From the NCBI GenBank assembly GCA_018666295.1, contig JABIZW010000069.1, positions 1 through 5,085 of the forward strand: 5,085 nt of DNA, read 5' to 3'. Below, one piece after another: positions 1-5,085 of the stretch. The number at the start of each line of letters is the position of its first letter. Within the stretch, counting starts at the first letter, position 1. Both the position numbers and the translations under genes were made by a program. Source of the DNA: Halieaceae bacterium. GTDB taxonomy: Bacteria > Pseudomonadota > Gammaproteobacteria > Pseudomonadales > Halieaceae. Below the pieces are notes generated by a model, which was given only the letters and a program-made list of their open reading frames with translations, was not told the origin of the DNA and searched no databases.

Positions 1-483
1 CAGGGTATTGCGGGCAAAGAAGAGCACCTCCTGTCACCGGGCGACATTGAAGTGGTTCAAACCGATCGAGGCGGCCAGGTGACTTACCATGGTCCAGGGC
101 AGATTGTGATCTATGTGCTCTGCGATATTCGGCGTGCGAAGGTTGGTGTTCGGCAGCTGGTGTCTGCACTGGAACGCGCCATTATTGATTTTCTGGCGAC
201 CCAGGGTATTGAGGCCTTGGCCGATCCCAAGGCTCCGGGTGTGTACGTGTCGGGTGAGAAAATCGCTGCACTGGGTCTTAAGATCAGCCGGGGGTCGAGC
301 TACCATGGGTTGTCGCTGAACGTCGATCCGGATTTAAGCCATTTTGGCCGGATTAACCCTTGCGGATACGCGGGCCTACAGGTCACCTCGTTGTCCCGAA
401 TTTTAGGGGATGCCTGCCCCTCTCAAAGGCAGGTTGCCCACGAATTAGTGCAGCATTTACGCGCAAATCTTCCGCTTCGATAA
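1..483 (+). CDS. lipB: Octanoyl-[acyl-carrier-protein]:protein N-octanoyltransferase LipB, 5'-truncated by window edge
   Basis: This cytosolic enzyme moves the octanoyl chain from acyl-carrier protein to a lysine of lipoyl domains (for example in pyruvate and 2-oxoglutarate dehydrogenases), the first step of lipoate synthesis before LipA adds sulfur. The frame is open from base 1 and ends at TAA 481-483, giving 160 visible residues. Seen directly: the family signature RGGQVTYHGPGQ at visible residues 23-34, the KIAALG segment with Lys87, the SYHGLSLNV block, and INPCGYAG with Cys121. By comparison with E. coli LipB (recalled, 213 residues), these fit catalytic Lys135 and Cys169, both offset by 48, so about 48 N-terminal residues lie outside the window. 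The GTG at base 52 is internal and not the true start, because the matching QGIAGKEEH block lies upstream of it. prfC follows 49 bases downstream on the same strand; lipA, a common partner, is not the next gene. Confidence 0.97.
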   Translation, partial: QGIAGKEEHLLSPGDIEVVQTDRGGQVTYHGPGQIVIYVLCDIRRAKVGVRQLVSALERAIIDFLATQGIEALADPKAPGVYVSGEKIAALGLKISRGSSYHGLSLNVDPDLSHFGRINPCGYAGLQVTSLSRILGDACPSQRQVAHELVQHLRANLPLR

Positions 484-501
484 AACAGATGCTGCGTTAA
501 C

Positions 502-510
502 TGGCATAAT
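502..510 (+). promoter_or_regulatory. Possible extended -10 promoter box for prfC
   Basis: TGGCATAAT fits the extended -10 pattern TGnTATAAT with one mismatch in the hexamer. The position 17 bases upstream (482-487, AAAACA) matches TTGACA at only three of six places, which extended -10 promoters tolerate. Transcription would begin near base 517, shortly before the prfC Shine-Dalgarno. It could give prfC its own transcript in addition to readthrough from lipB. This rests on pattern matching in a 49-base gap, so it is tentative. Confidence 0.35.
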
Positions 511-523
511 CCGCCGCGTCACT

Positions 524-528
524 GGAGG
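524..528 (+). promoter_or_regulatory. Ribosome binding site of prfC
   Basis: GGAGG lies four bases before the ATG at 533. It is the strongest Shine-Dalgarno sequence in the window, and it fixes the prfC start at 533 even though its spacing is slightly short. Confidence 0.85.
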
Positions 529-532
529 ACTC

Positions 533-2110
533 ATGTCAGAAATCGACAATGCGATAAACGCTCGCCGTACATTCGCCATTATTTCGCACCCCGATGCAGG
601 TAAGACGACCATTACAGAAAAGCTACTCCTTCTTGGGTCGGCGATTCAGGTTGCCGGGTCAGTGAAAGGAAAGCGAGGGCCTCACGCCACATCGGACTGG
701 ATGACGATGGAGCAGGAGCGAGGTATTTCGGTGACGTCATCGGTGATGCAATTCCCGTATCGCGATCGGATGGTCAACTTACTCGATACACCGGGGCACG
801 AAGATTTTTCCGAAGACACCTATCGAACCCTGACAGCGGTAGATTCCGCGCTCATGGTGGTCGACGGTGCGAAGGGTGTCGAGGCGCGAACCATTAAGTT
901 GATGAGTGTCTGTCGCTTGCGGGACACCCCAATTATTGGCTTCGTCAACAAACTCGATCGCGACATTCGCGAGGCTATTGAGTTGCTTGACGAAATTGAA
1001 GATGTGCTGAAGATCGAAGCCGCGCCGATTAACTGGCCGATTGGCATGGGTAAATTTTTTAAGGGCGTCTATAACCTTTATACCGATACGATTCACTGTT
1101 ACGAACAGGGACACGGACAGGTGTTGCCGCCGGACCGATGTATTGAAGGGTTGGAATCGCCGGAGGCGCGTGCATTGCTAGACGACGATTACGAGGACTT
1201 CTGCGATGAAATAGAACTTGTGCGTGGTGCGAGTCATACCTTTGATCGTTCTTTGTTTTTGGAAGGGAAGCAGACGCCTGTTTTTTTCGGCACGGCACTG
1301 GGTAATTTTGGCGTTCGTGAAATGCTCAATGACTTTGTTGAGTGGGCCCCTAAGCCCCAGTCTCGATTTGCACAATCGCGTGAAGTCGCTCCTACCGAGG
1401 CGGACTTCTCAGGATTTGTATTCAAAATTCAAGCGAATATGGATCCCAAGCATCGCGATCGTATTGCCTTCGTGCGCCTTTGCTCAGGGCGGTATGAAAA
1501 GGGTATGAAGATGCGGCATGTGCGCATTGCTAAGGACATTCGTATCGCCGATGCGGTGTCGTTCAAAGCAGGCGAGCGCGATTTGGTGGAGTCGGCTGTG
1601 GCGGGCGATATTATTGGCTTGCACAATCACGGTACGATTCAAATTGGCGATACCTTTACCGCGGGTGAGTCGCTTCAGTTCACGGGAATTCCGCATTTCG
1701 CGCCCGAGTTGTTTAGAAAGATTCGACTGTCAGACCCTATGAAGATGAAAGCCCTTCAAAAAGGATTACAGCAGCTGTCGGAGGAGGGATCCACTCAGGT
1801 GTTTTCGCCCTTGAATTCGACCGATCTCATTGTTGGAGCGGTGGGGCAGCTTCAGTTTGACGTCGTGGCGCATCGACTTAAGGACGAGTATAAGGTCGAC
1901 GCGATTTATGAGCCCGTCAACATTTATACCGCACGTTGGCTTGATGCAGCAGACGCTCGAACGTTAGACGACTTTCGGAAAAAAGCATCTGACCATCTGT
2001 CCGAGGACGGCGGTGGTTACCTGACTTATCTGGCCCCAACGCGGGTCAACCTATCGCTCATGCAAGAGCGATGGCCTGATATTACATTTCGCGAAACCCG
2101 AGAGCATTAG
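533..2110 (+). CDS. prfC: Peptide chain release factor 3 (RF3), translational GTPase
   Basis: RF3 is a cytosolic GTPase that binds the ribosome after peptide release and drives off release factors RF1 or RF2; it also acts in post-peptidyl-transfer quality control. The 525 residues compare with about 529 in E. coli, so the gene is full length. Visible motifs: P-loop SHPDAGKTT (18-26), the switch I region with RGISVTSSVMQF (63-74), DTPGH (85-89), and NKLDRD (139-144), which gives guanine specificity. The GTPase domain is followed by the RF3-typical FKIQANMDPKHRDR stretch starting domain II, the HNHGTIQIGDTF block, and domain III ending in FRETREH. The ATG is chosen for the GGAGG just upstream and because the ARRTFAIISHPD block begins about ten residues in, as in homologues. 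It may be cotranscribed with lipB or use its own weak promoter. It converges with the glutathione peroxidase gene. No damage or unusual residue was seen. Confidence 0.98.
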   Translation: MSEIDNAINARRTFAIISHPDAGKTTITEKLLLLGSAIQVAGSVKGKRGPHATSDWMTMEQERGISVTSSVMQFPYRDRMVNLLDTPGHEDFSEDTYRTLTAVDSALMVVDGAKGVEARTIKLMSVCRLRDTPIIGFVNKLDRDIREAIELLDEIEDVLKIEAAPINWPIGMGKFFKGVYNLYTDTIHCYEQGHGQVLPPDRCIEGLESPEARALLDDDYEDFCDEIELVRGASHTFDRSLFLEGKQTPVFFGTALGNFGVREMLNDFVEWAPKPQSRFAQSREVAPTEADFSGFVFKIQANMDPKHRDRIAFVRLCSGRYEKGMKMRHVRIAKDIRIADAVSFKAGERDLVESAVAGDIIGLHNHGTIQIGDTFTAGESLQFTGIPHFAPELFRKIRLSDPMKMKALQKGLQQLSEEGSTQVFSPLNSTDLIVGAVGQLQFDVVAHRLKDEYKVDAIYEPVNIYTARWLDAADARTLDDFRKKASDHLSEDGGGYLTYLAPTRVNLSLMQERWPDITFRETREH

Positions 2111-2152
2111 ACGTCCGTGATGGCAGACCTGAAGGCGATGTCTGCTGCGTCT
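2109..2152. other. Foldable convergent gene junction, possible weak bidirectional terminator
   Basis: prfC (stop 2108-2110) and the minus-strand peroxidase gene (stop 2158-2160) face each other across 47 bases. Within them GCAGAC (2123-2128) pairs with GTCTGC (2140-2145) around an 11-base loop. AGACG (2109-2113) can also pair with CGTCT (2148-2152), giving an interrupted outer stem. No run of T follows on either strand, so this is not a classical intrinsic terminator. Termination here may be Rho-dependent, or transcripts may overlap. Confidence 0.3.
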
Positions 2153-2157
2153 GACGC

Positions 2158-2637
2158 TTAGAGCAAAGCTATAATTTCGGACTCGATATCAGCAGGTTTT
2201 TTCTGCGATCCAAATCGACCGACGACCTCGCCATCTCGATTGATCAAAAACTTTGTGAAGTTCCATTTGATTCGCTCGGTCCCTAAAAGACCTTTGACTT
2301 CAGACTTGAGGTGTTTGTAGAGCGGGTGCGAGTTAGTGCCGTTCACGTCAATTTTTTCAAACAGCGGGAAACTCGTTTGAAAGCGCATTTCGCAGAATTC
2401 AACGATCTCCTCAGTACTTCCCGGTTCTTGAGACCCAAACTGATTGCAGGGAAATGCCAGGACCGCAAATCCTGCGTCCTTGTGCGTCGCATGAAGCTTT
2501 TCTAGGCCTTCGTACTGAGGTGTAAAGCCACACTTTGAAGCCGTATTAACAATTAACAGGACTTGGCCTTTGTAGTCTGAAAGTGAGGCTGTTGTGCCGT
2601 CGGCGAGTGTTGCCGAGTAGTCGTAAACGCTGGTCAT
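2158..2637 (-). CDS. gpx: Glutathione peroxidase family protein (non-selenium, probably thioredoxin-dependent)
   Basis: This is a thiol peroxidase of the thioredoxin fold that reduces hydrogen peroxide and organic hydroperoxides in the cytosol. The 159 residues match the usual bacterial size. Seen directly: the active site NTASKCGFTPQY with peroxidatic Cys36 (a normal Cys codon, not selenocysteine), FPCNQFGSQEPG with Gln70, and KWNFTKF with Trp125 and Asn126. Together these form the Cys-Gln-Trp-Asn tetrad of the family. Cys82, in VEFCEMRF, stands where plant and insect members carry the resolving cysteine, which suggests thioredoxin rather than glutathione as reductant; Cys64 is also family-typical. 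There is no signal peptide. The ATG start has only a weak AGAG eight bases upstream. The gene begins 35 bases after the synthetase stop on the same strand, with no obvious promoter between, so cotranscription is likely. A role in clearing peroxide from amine oxidation is an inference from gene order. Confidence 0.96.
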   Translation of the reverse strand: MTSVYDYSATLADGTTASLSDYKGQVLLIVNTASKCGFTPQYEGLEKLHATHKDAGFAVLAFPCNQFGSQEPGSTEEIVEFCEMRFQTSFPLFEKIDVNGTNSHPLYKHLKSEVKGLLGTERIKWNFTKFLINRDGEVVGRFGSQKKPADIESEIIALL

Positions 2638-2672
2638 AGCGGTATCTCTATAAAGGTCAGCCGCAGAGCAAA

Positions 2673-4013
2673 CTACATTCGAAGGTAAGTTTCCAGCTCG
2701 AATTCGGTGACGTGGCGAGCGAACTCACTCCACTCTTGTTTTTTTGTGGCCAAAAAGAGGGTTTTAAATTCAGTCGTCAGGTATTCGGAGAGCGTTTGTG
2801 CTTCGTCAAACGCATCGATTGCCTGATCCATGGTCGTGGGTAACGGGGTCGCCTTGATGTCTTGATCCCAGGCATTGCCCTCGATCGCAGGAGGGGGCGT
2901 CAGTTTTCCTTCGATACCGTGCCAAATGCCAGCCAGCACGGCTGCAAGCACCAAGTAGGGGTTTGCGTCTGCACCGGCGACGCGGTGTTCAATGCGACGC
3001 GCTGAGGGCGGACTCTCGGGAATCCGAATGGCGGTTGTTCTATTGTCGTAGCCCCAGGCAGACTCAGTCGGCGCGTGATTTCCTGGTTGGAATCGCCTGT
3101 AGGCATTGAAGCTGGGCGCGAAAAGAAGCATTGATGCTGGGAGAAGTTCGAGGCAGCCCGCAACGGCGTAGCCTAAAAGATCAGAGCCTTCTTCACCGCC
3201 ATTGTCAAAGACATTGACGCCGTTCTCTTCGAGCAAGCTGCAGTGGACGTGGAGGCCGTTCCCGGCCTCGTCATCGATGGGTTTTGGCATAAAACTGGCC
3301 ACAAAACCATGTCGTGCCGCAACTGACCGAATGGTCCGTTGCATTCGAATGACTTGGTCAGCAAGGAGCATCGTGTCGTTACTGTGCGCCACGTTGATTT
3401 CGAACTGGCTTGGCGCCGATTCTTTGATGATCCCCTCGTAGGGCAAGTCCTGCGTTTTAAAGGCCTGTCTGAGGGCTTCAAGTAGGGGGCCGTGGTAATC
3501 CAATTCACTCAGCGCGTAGAGGTTACCGCCCACTGTGTTTTGATTTTTAAGGGCAGACCCTATGGACTCGTTGGTCTCTGGCTTTGGGAGCAGGCTAAAT
3601 TCGAGCTCGACGGCCATGCAGGGTCTTAGAGACTTTTCGGAGAAGCGATTTACAAGCGCTTGTAGCACCTGTCTTGGGTCGCCCATGTAGGGTGATTTGT
3701 CTTTATCGAACATGGTTAAAAGTACTTGCGCTTGATCAACACCACGTTCGGTCAGTAAGGGGCGAAGCGAACCCTCGACAAGATGGCAATAGCCATCAAT
3801 ATCGCCATTGGAATGCGCCAGTTCAGGAATATCACGACCCCACACGTCGAGCCCTAAGGCTGATTTAGGCAGCTTGAGACCTTGTTTTTCGATCGAATCG
3901 AGCTTTTGAACCGGTAGCCACTTACCCCGCGCGATACCATTACAGTCGGTGATGAGCGCCTCGACCATCGTAATATCCGGATAAGCGGTTAAAAATTGTT
4001 GTGTCGAATGCAC
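2673..4013 (-). CDS. Glutamine synthetase-fold ligase of the PuuA/Pau (gamma-glutamylpolyamine synthetase) family
   Basis: Members of this family use ATP to join the gamma-carboxyl of glutamate to an amine. PuuA makes gamma-glutamylputrescine, the first step of the Puu polyamine-degradation route; Pseudomonas Pau proteins do the same for several polyamines. The 446 residues compare with about 472 for E. coli PuuA, whose extra length is N-terminal. A beta-grasp domain occupies roughly 1-115. The catalytic domain shows AVELEF (metal ligands Glu136, Glu138), KESAPSQFEIN (Glu198, Glu205), NGLHVHCSL (His255), NAYRRFQPG (303-311), NRTTAIRIP (324-332), and RIEHRVAGADANPY (340-353). The RRFQPG and EHRVAGADANPY forms resemble PuuA more than GlnA, and I do not see GlnA's adenylylation-loop tyrosine motif. 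The start is GTG, preceded by AGGT with seven bases between; an in-frame TAA lies seven codons upstream and no ATG intervenes. The true amine substrate cannot be told from sequence alone, and no other puu pathway gene is in the window. Confidence 0.92.
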   Translation of the reverse strand: MHSTQQFLTAYPDITMVEALITDCNGIARGKWLPVQKLDSIEKQGLKLPKSALGLDVWGRDIPELAHSNGDIDGYCHLVEGSLRPLLTERGVDQAQVLLTMFDKDKSPYMGDPRQVLQALVNRFSEKSLRPCMAVELEFSLLPKPETNESIGSALKNQNTVGGNLYALSELDYHGPLLEALRQAFKTQDLPYEGIIKESAPSQFEINVAHSNDTMLLADQVIRMQRTIRSVAARHGFVASFMPKPIDDEAGNGLHVHCSLLEENGVNVFDNGGEEGSDLLGYAVAGCLELLPASMLLFAPSFNAYRRFQPGNHAPTESAWGYDNRTTAIRIPESPPSARRIEHRVAGADANPYLVLAAVLAGIWHGIEGKLTPPPAIEGNAWDQDIKATPLPTTMDQAIDAFDEAQTLSEYLTTEFKTLFLATKKQEWSEFARHVTEFELETYLRM

Positions 4014-4115
4014 AAAAATGACCTGGCTACATTAAGCCTGAATGATCAAGGGCCGCGCGCTCACCCACAATGCCCAAGTTGGGGCAAGTCATGCCTAACG
4101 TGGGTCATTAATGAC
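4014..4115 (-). promoter_or_regulatory. Leader between regulator gene and synthetase gene, rich in dyads
   Basis: These 102 bases contain no credible reading frame. Three symmetrical elements cluster near the regulator end: a 14-base perfect palindrome overlapping the stop codon (4103-4116), GGCA-5-TGCC (4083-4095), and TGCCC-6-GGGCA (4071-4086). The last two overlap, so they are alternative folds in RNA. None is followed by a T run on the minus strand, so I see no intrinsic terminator. Near the synthetase start, AGGT (minus strand, 4024-4021) serves as Shine-Dalgarno. I found no convincing -35/-10 pair, so the synthetase may be read from the regulator transcript or from an activator-dependent promoter here. 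Confidence 0.45.
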
Positions 4116-4116
4116 C
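4103..4116. repeat. Perfect 14-bp palindrome, candidate operator
   Basis: GGTCATTAATGACC reads identically on both strands. It spans the last base of the regulator stop codon and the start of the 102-base leader of the synthetase gene. AGGTCA on the minus strand (4117-4112) recurs at 4024-4019, immediately before the synthetase start, and on the plus strand at 5004-5009 in front of the regulator gene. Its size and symmetry suit a dimeric helix-turn-helix protein, but the protein that binds it is unknown. The autoregulation idea is inference. Confidence 0.5.
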
Positions 4117-4952
4117 TACTTCATGTAAATTTGAAGCGGGTCTTGCCCTTTTGCTTGTGCAACGTATGGAATGGTGTTGATAAACAGGGCAAAGAGATCG
4201 GCCTGACTGTTCACGTCGAGCTTTTTATATATTGATTTTCGATGGCGCCGAACGGTCTCAAGTGAAATATTGAGCCGTTCTGCGCTGGTATCGGCACCGT
4301 AACCCCTGAGTAGCAACTCCAAAACCTGTTGCTCACGTTCGCTCACATAACTGCTACCAAAACATTCAAACCCTTGTTGTATGTGATGGTCTACGCCGGG
4401 TTGTAACAGGTTGCTCTCCACGAACTCTTCTCTGCGGGTGTGAAGCTCGATGAGTTCCGCAATGACTTGGCTAACGCTGTAGAGCCAGTTGTATTCTCCA
4501 TCACTAAACTCACCATGACTCTCGAGTCGCATGAGGCTGATGTTGACGACGCTGCCGTCGCCAAGCCGCGTCACGATAATGGCTTCATCAACGGTACCTG
4601 TACTGCCGTAGTAGTCTCGGTGATAGCTGCTGTCTTCGAAGTTACCGGTAATCAATCGCGATAACCGATAGCAGTTATTCCTAGGGGCGCTCAGTGAAAT
4701 CTTAAAAAAGGGGTCTTCTCGGTAGGGACCCTCAAGATATTGATCGACTTGAGAGGCGTAGGCTTCTTTTGCGATTTTGTGATCAAGGAGTTTAGGCGGC
4801 AAGTCTTTGTGGTAGAGCCAGGCTTGCGGCAATGCCACGGGCACCTGCGCCTCGATCGCTGCAAACACCTGCTGAAAAAAAATGGGTTCGCCCACGTGAG
4901 CAACAATGTTCGCTAGATCGCTATTCCAGCGCTGAAAGGCGTTTATTTCCAC
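4116..4952 (-). CDS. LuxR-type helix-turn-helix transcriptional regulator (LuxR solo)
   Basis: This is a DNA-binding regulator with a C-terminal LuxR/FixJ-type domain at about 202-258. It contains SEREQQVLELL, the recognition helix region ISLETVRRHRKSIYKKL (229-245) and the tail SQADLFALFI. The first 180 or so residues form a sensing region with YLEGPYREDPFF (72-83), DYYGSTGTVDE (113-123) and GDGSVVNISLMR (131-142). This layout is known to me from proteobacterial LuxR solos without a defined ligand; I recognise neither a receiver domain nor an acyl-homoserine-lactone pocket. The GTG at 4952 is preferred (278 residues) because AGGA lies nine bases upstream. The open frame reaches a TTG at 4982 (288 residues), which has no Shine-Dalgarno at useful distance. 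There is no signal peptide or membrane segment. It is followed after 102 bases by the gamma-glutamyl ligase gene, its most likely target. Helix 2 of the HTH is unusual: Ser223 stands where Ile or Val is normal. Confidence 0.9.
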   Translation of the reverse strand: MEINAFQRWNSDLANIVAHVGEPIFFQQVFAAIEAQVPVALPQAWLYHKDLPPKLLDHKIAKEAYASQVDQYLEGPYREDPFFKISLSAPRNNCYRLSRLITGNFEDSSYHRDYYGSTGTVDEAIIVTRLGDGSVVNISLMRLESHGEFSDGEYNWLYSVSQVIAELIELHTRREEFVESNLLQPGVDHHIQQGFECFGSSYVSEREQQVLELLLRGYGADTSAERLNISLETVRRHRKSIYKKLDVNSQADLFALFINTIPYVAQAKGQDPLQIYMK

Positions 4953-4988
4953 TCGCTGTGTTCCTGGTAAGGCCTGACTCAAGAGTGG

Positions 4989-5003
4989 AAGGTTTCTTAC
5001 CTT
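4989..5003 (-). repeat. Short inverted repeat in the regulator gene's 5' leader
   Basis: AAGGT (4989-4993) and ACCTT (4999-5003) are separated by five bases, forming a perfect 5-bp stem if transcribed. It sits just before the alternative TTG start at 4982 and about 36 bases before the preferred GTG at 4952. The stem is short and might be chance. Confidence 0.3.
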
Positions 5004-5021
5004 AGGTCAATTTAATTGGAC
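5004..5021. repeat. AT-rich dyad upstream of the regulator gene, candidate operator
   Basis: CAATT-T-AATTG (5008-5018) is a perfect 11-base dyad around one central base. It is flanked by GT before and GAC after, and AGGTCA begins at 5004. It resembles an expanded form of the palindrome at 4103-4116 (GGTCA, a TTAAT core, then a GAC end), which makes a shared binding protein possible. The relationship is my alignment by eye and is not tested. Confidence 0.35.
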
Positions 5022-5085
5022 GTGGGGCAGACCGCTGTAGACGCACTGTACCCTGCATTTTCAATGTGCTTTGACGCGTTCCAAG

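Larger units (their letters stand above)
4953..5085 (-). promoter_or_regulatory. Upstream control region of the regulator gene
   Basis: No gene is visible from the regulator start to the window end on either strand. On the minus strand TTGAAA (5064-5059) and TCTACA (5041-5036) are separated by 17 bases: the first matches the -35 consensus at five of six places, the second the -10 at only three. This is the best promoter candidate for the regulator but is weak. The AT-rich dyad at 5008-5018 would lie downstream of it, in the position of a repressor or autoregulatory site. TTGACG on the plus strand at 5071-5076 could belong to a diverging gene outside the window. Confidence 0.35.

Noticed and set aside
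52..483. lipB starting at the GTG at base 52 as a complete short gene
   Set aside because: The frame stays open to base 1 and residues encoded upstream match the conserved LipB block QG-AGK-EH, so the gene is cut by the window edge.
779..1114. Minus-strand open frame of 111 codons inside prfC
   Set aside because: It lies opposite the strongly conserved GTPase domain of prfC, has no recognisable motif, and is best explained as an antisense shadow.
2123..2145. Classical Rho-independent terminator at the convergent junction
   Set aside because: The stem is only six base pairs with a long loop, and no T tract follows on either strand; it is listed only as a foldable junction.
3173..3508. Minus-strand open frame of 111 codons within the ligase gene in another frame
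   Set aside because: The overlapping frame carries the complete glutamine synthetase motifs; this one has low-complexity Ser/Thr/Arg-rich content and no family features.
2673..4013. Ordinary nitrogen-assimilation glutamine synthetase GlnA
   Set aside because: It is somewhat shorter than GlnA, I see no GlnA adenylylation motif, and the RRFQPG and EHRVAGADANPY blocks match PuuA-type ligases better.
4078..4095. Sigma-54-like promoter (GGCATGACTTGC on the minus strand) before the ligase gene
   Set aside because: The GG and GC elements are two bases too close for the strict -24/-12 spacing of sigma-54 promoters.
3996..4235. Plus-strand open frame of 79 codons crossing the regulator-ligase gap
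   Set aside because: It overlaps the ends of two genuine minus-strand genes, lacks a good ribosome binding site and shows no recognisable protein features.

Overview
The window reads as an ordinary stretch of a gammaproteobacterial chromosome. LipB, release factor 3, a PuuA/Pau-type glutamine synthetase and a LuxR solo all resemble proteobacterial, mainly gammaproteobacterial, proteins. Release factor 3 follows the E. coli sequence closely, including its C-terminal TREH. The mix of housekeeping genes and a polyamine-type ligase next to a LuxR solo would suit a free-living, possibly marine, gammaproteobacterium, but no taxonomic marker fixes this. I see no tRNA, rRNA, CRISPR array, insertion sequence, phage gene or integration site.

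Layout. Bases 1-483 (+) are the 3' three-quarters of lipB (octanoyl-ACP:protein octanoyltransferase). After a 49-base gap with an extended -10-like box and a strong Shine-Dalgarno comes prfC (533-2110, +), complete. prfC converges with a minus-strand block across a 47-base junction that can fold but lacks a classical terminator. The minus-strand block, in transcription order, is a LuxR-type regulator (4952 or 4982 down to 4116), a glutamine-synthetase-fold gamma-glutamyl-amine ligase of the PuuA/Pau family (4013-2673), and a non-selenium glutathione peroxidase (2637-2158). Bases 4953-5085 are the upstream control region of the regulator; no second gene is visible there.

How the genes may work together. 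lipB and prfC are housekeeping genes (lipoate attachment, translation termination) and need not be linked in function. The minus-strand trio is the more interesting part. A regulator lies directly before a ligase that would activate an amine, such as a polyamine, by joining it to glutamate. The ligase lies 35 bases before a peroxidase that could remove hydrogen peroxide made by amine oxidation. The functional link is inferred from gene order only. A perfect 14-base palindrome at the end of the regulator gene and an AT-rich dyad in front of the regulator share the sequence AGGTCA and are candidate operators.

I found no clearly new biological system. The best leads are the regulator-ligase-peroxidase cluster and its palindromes.
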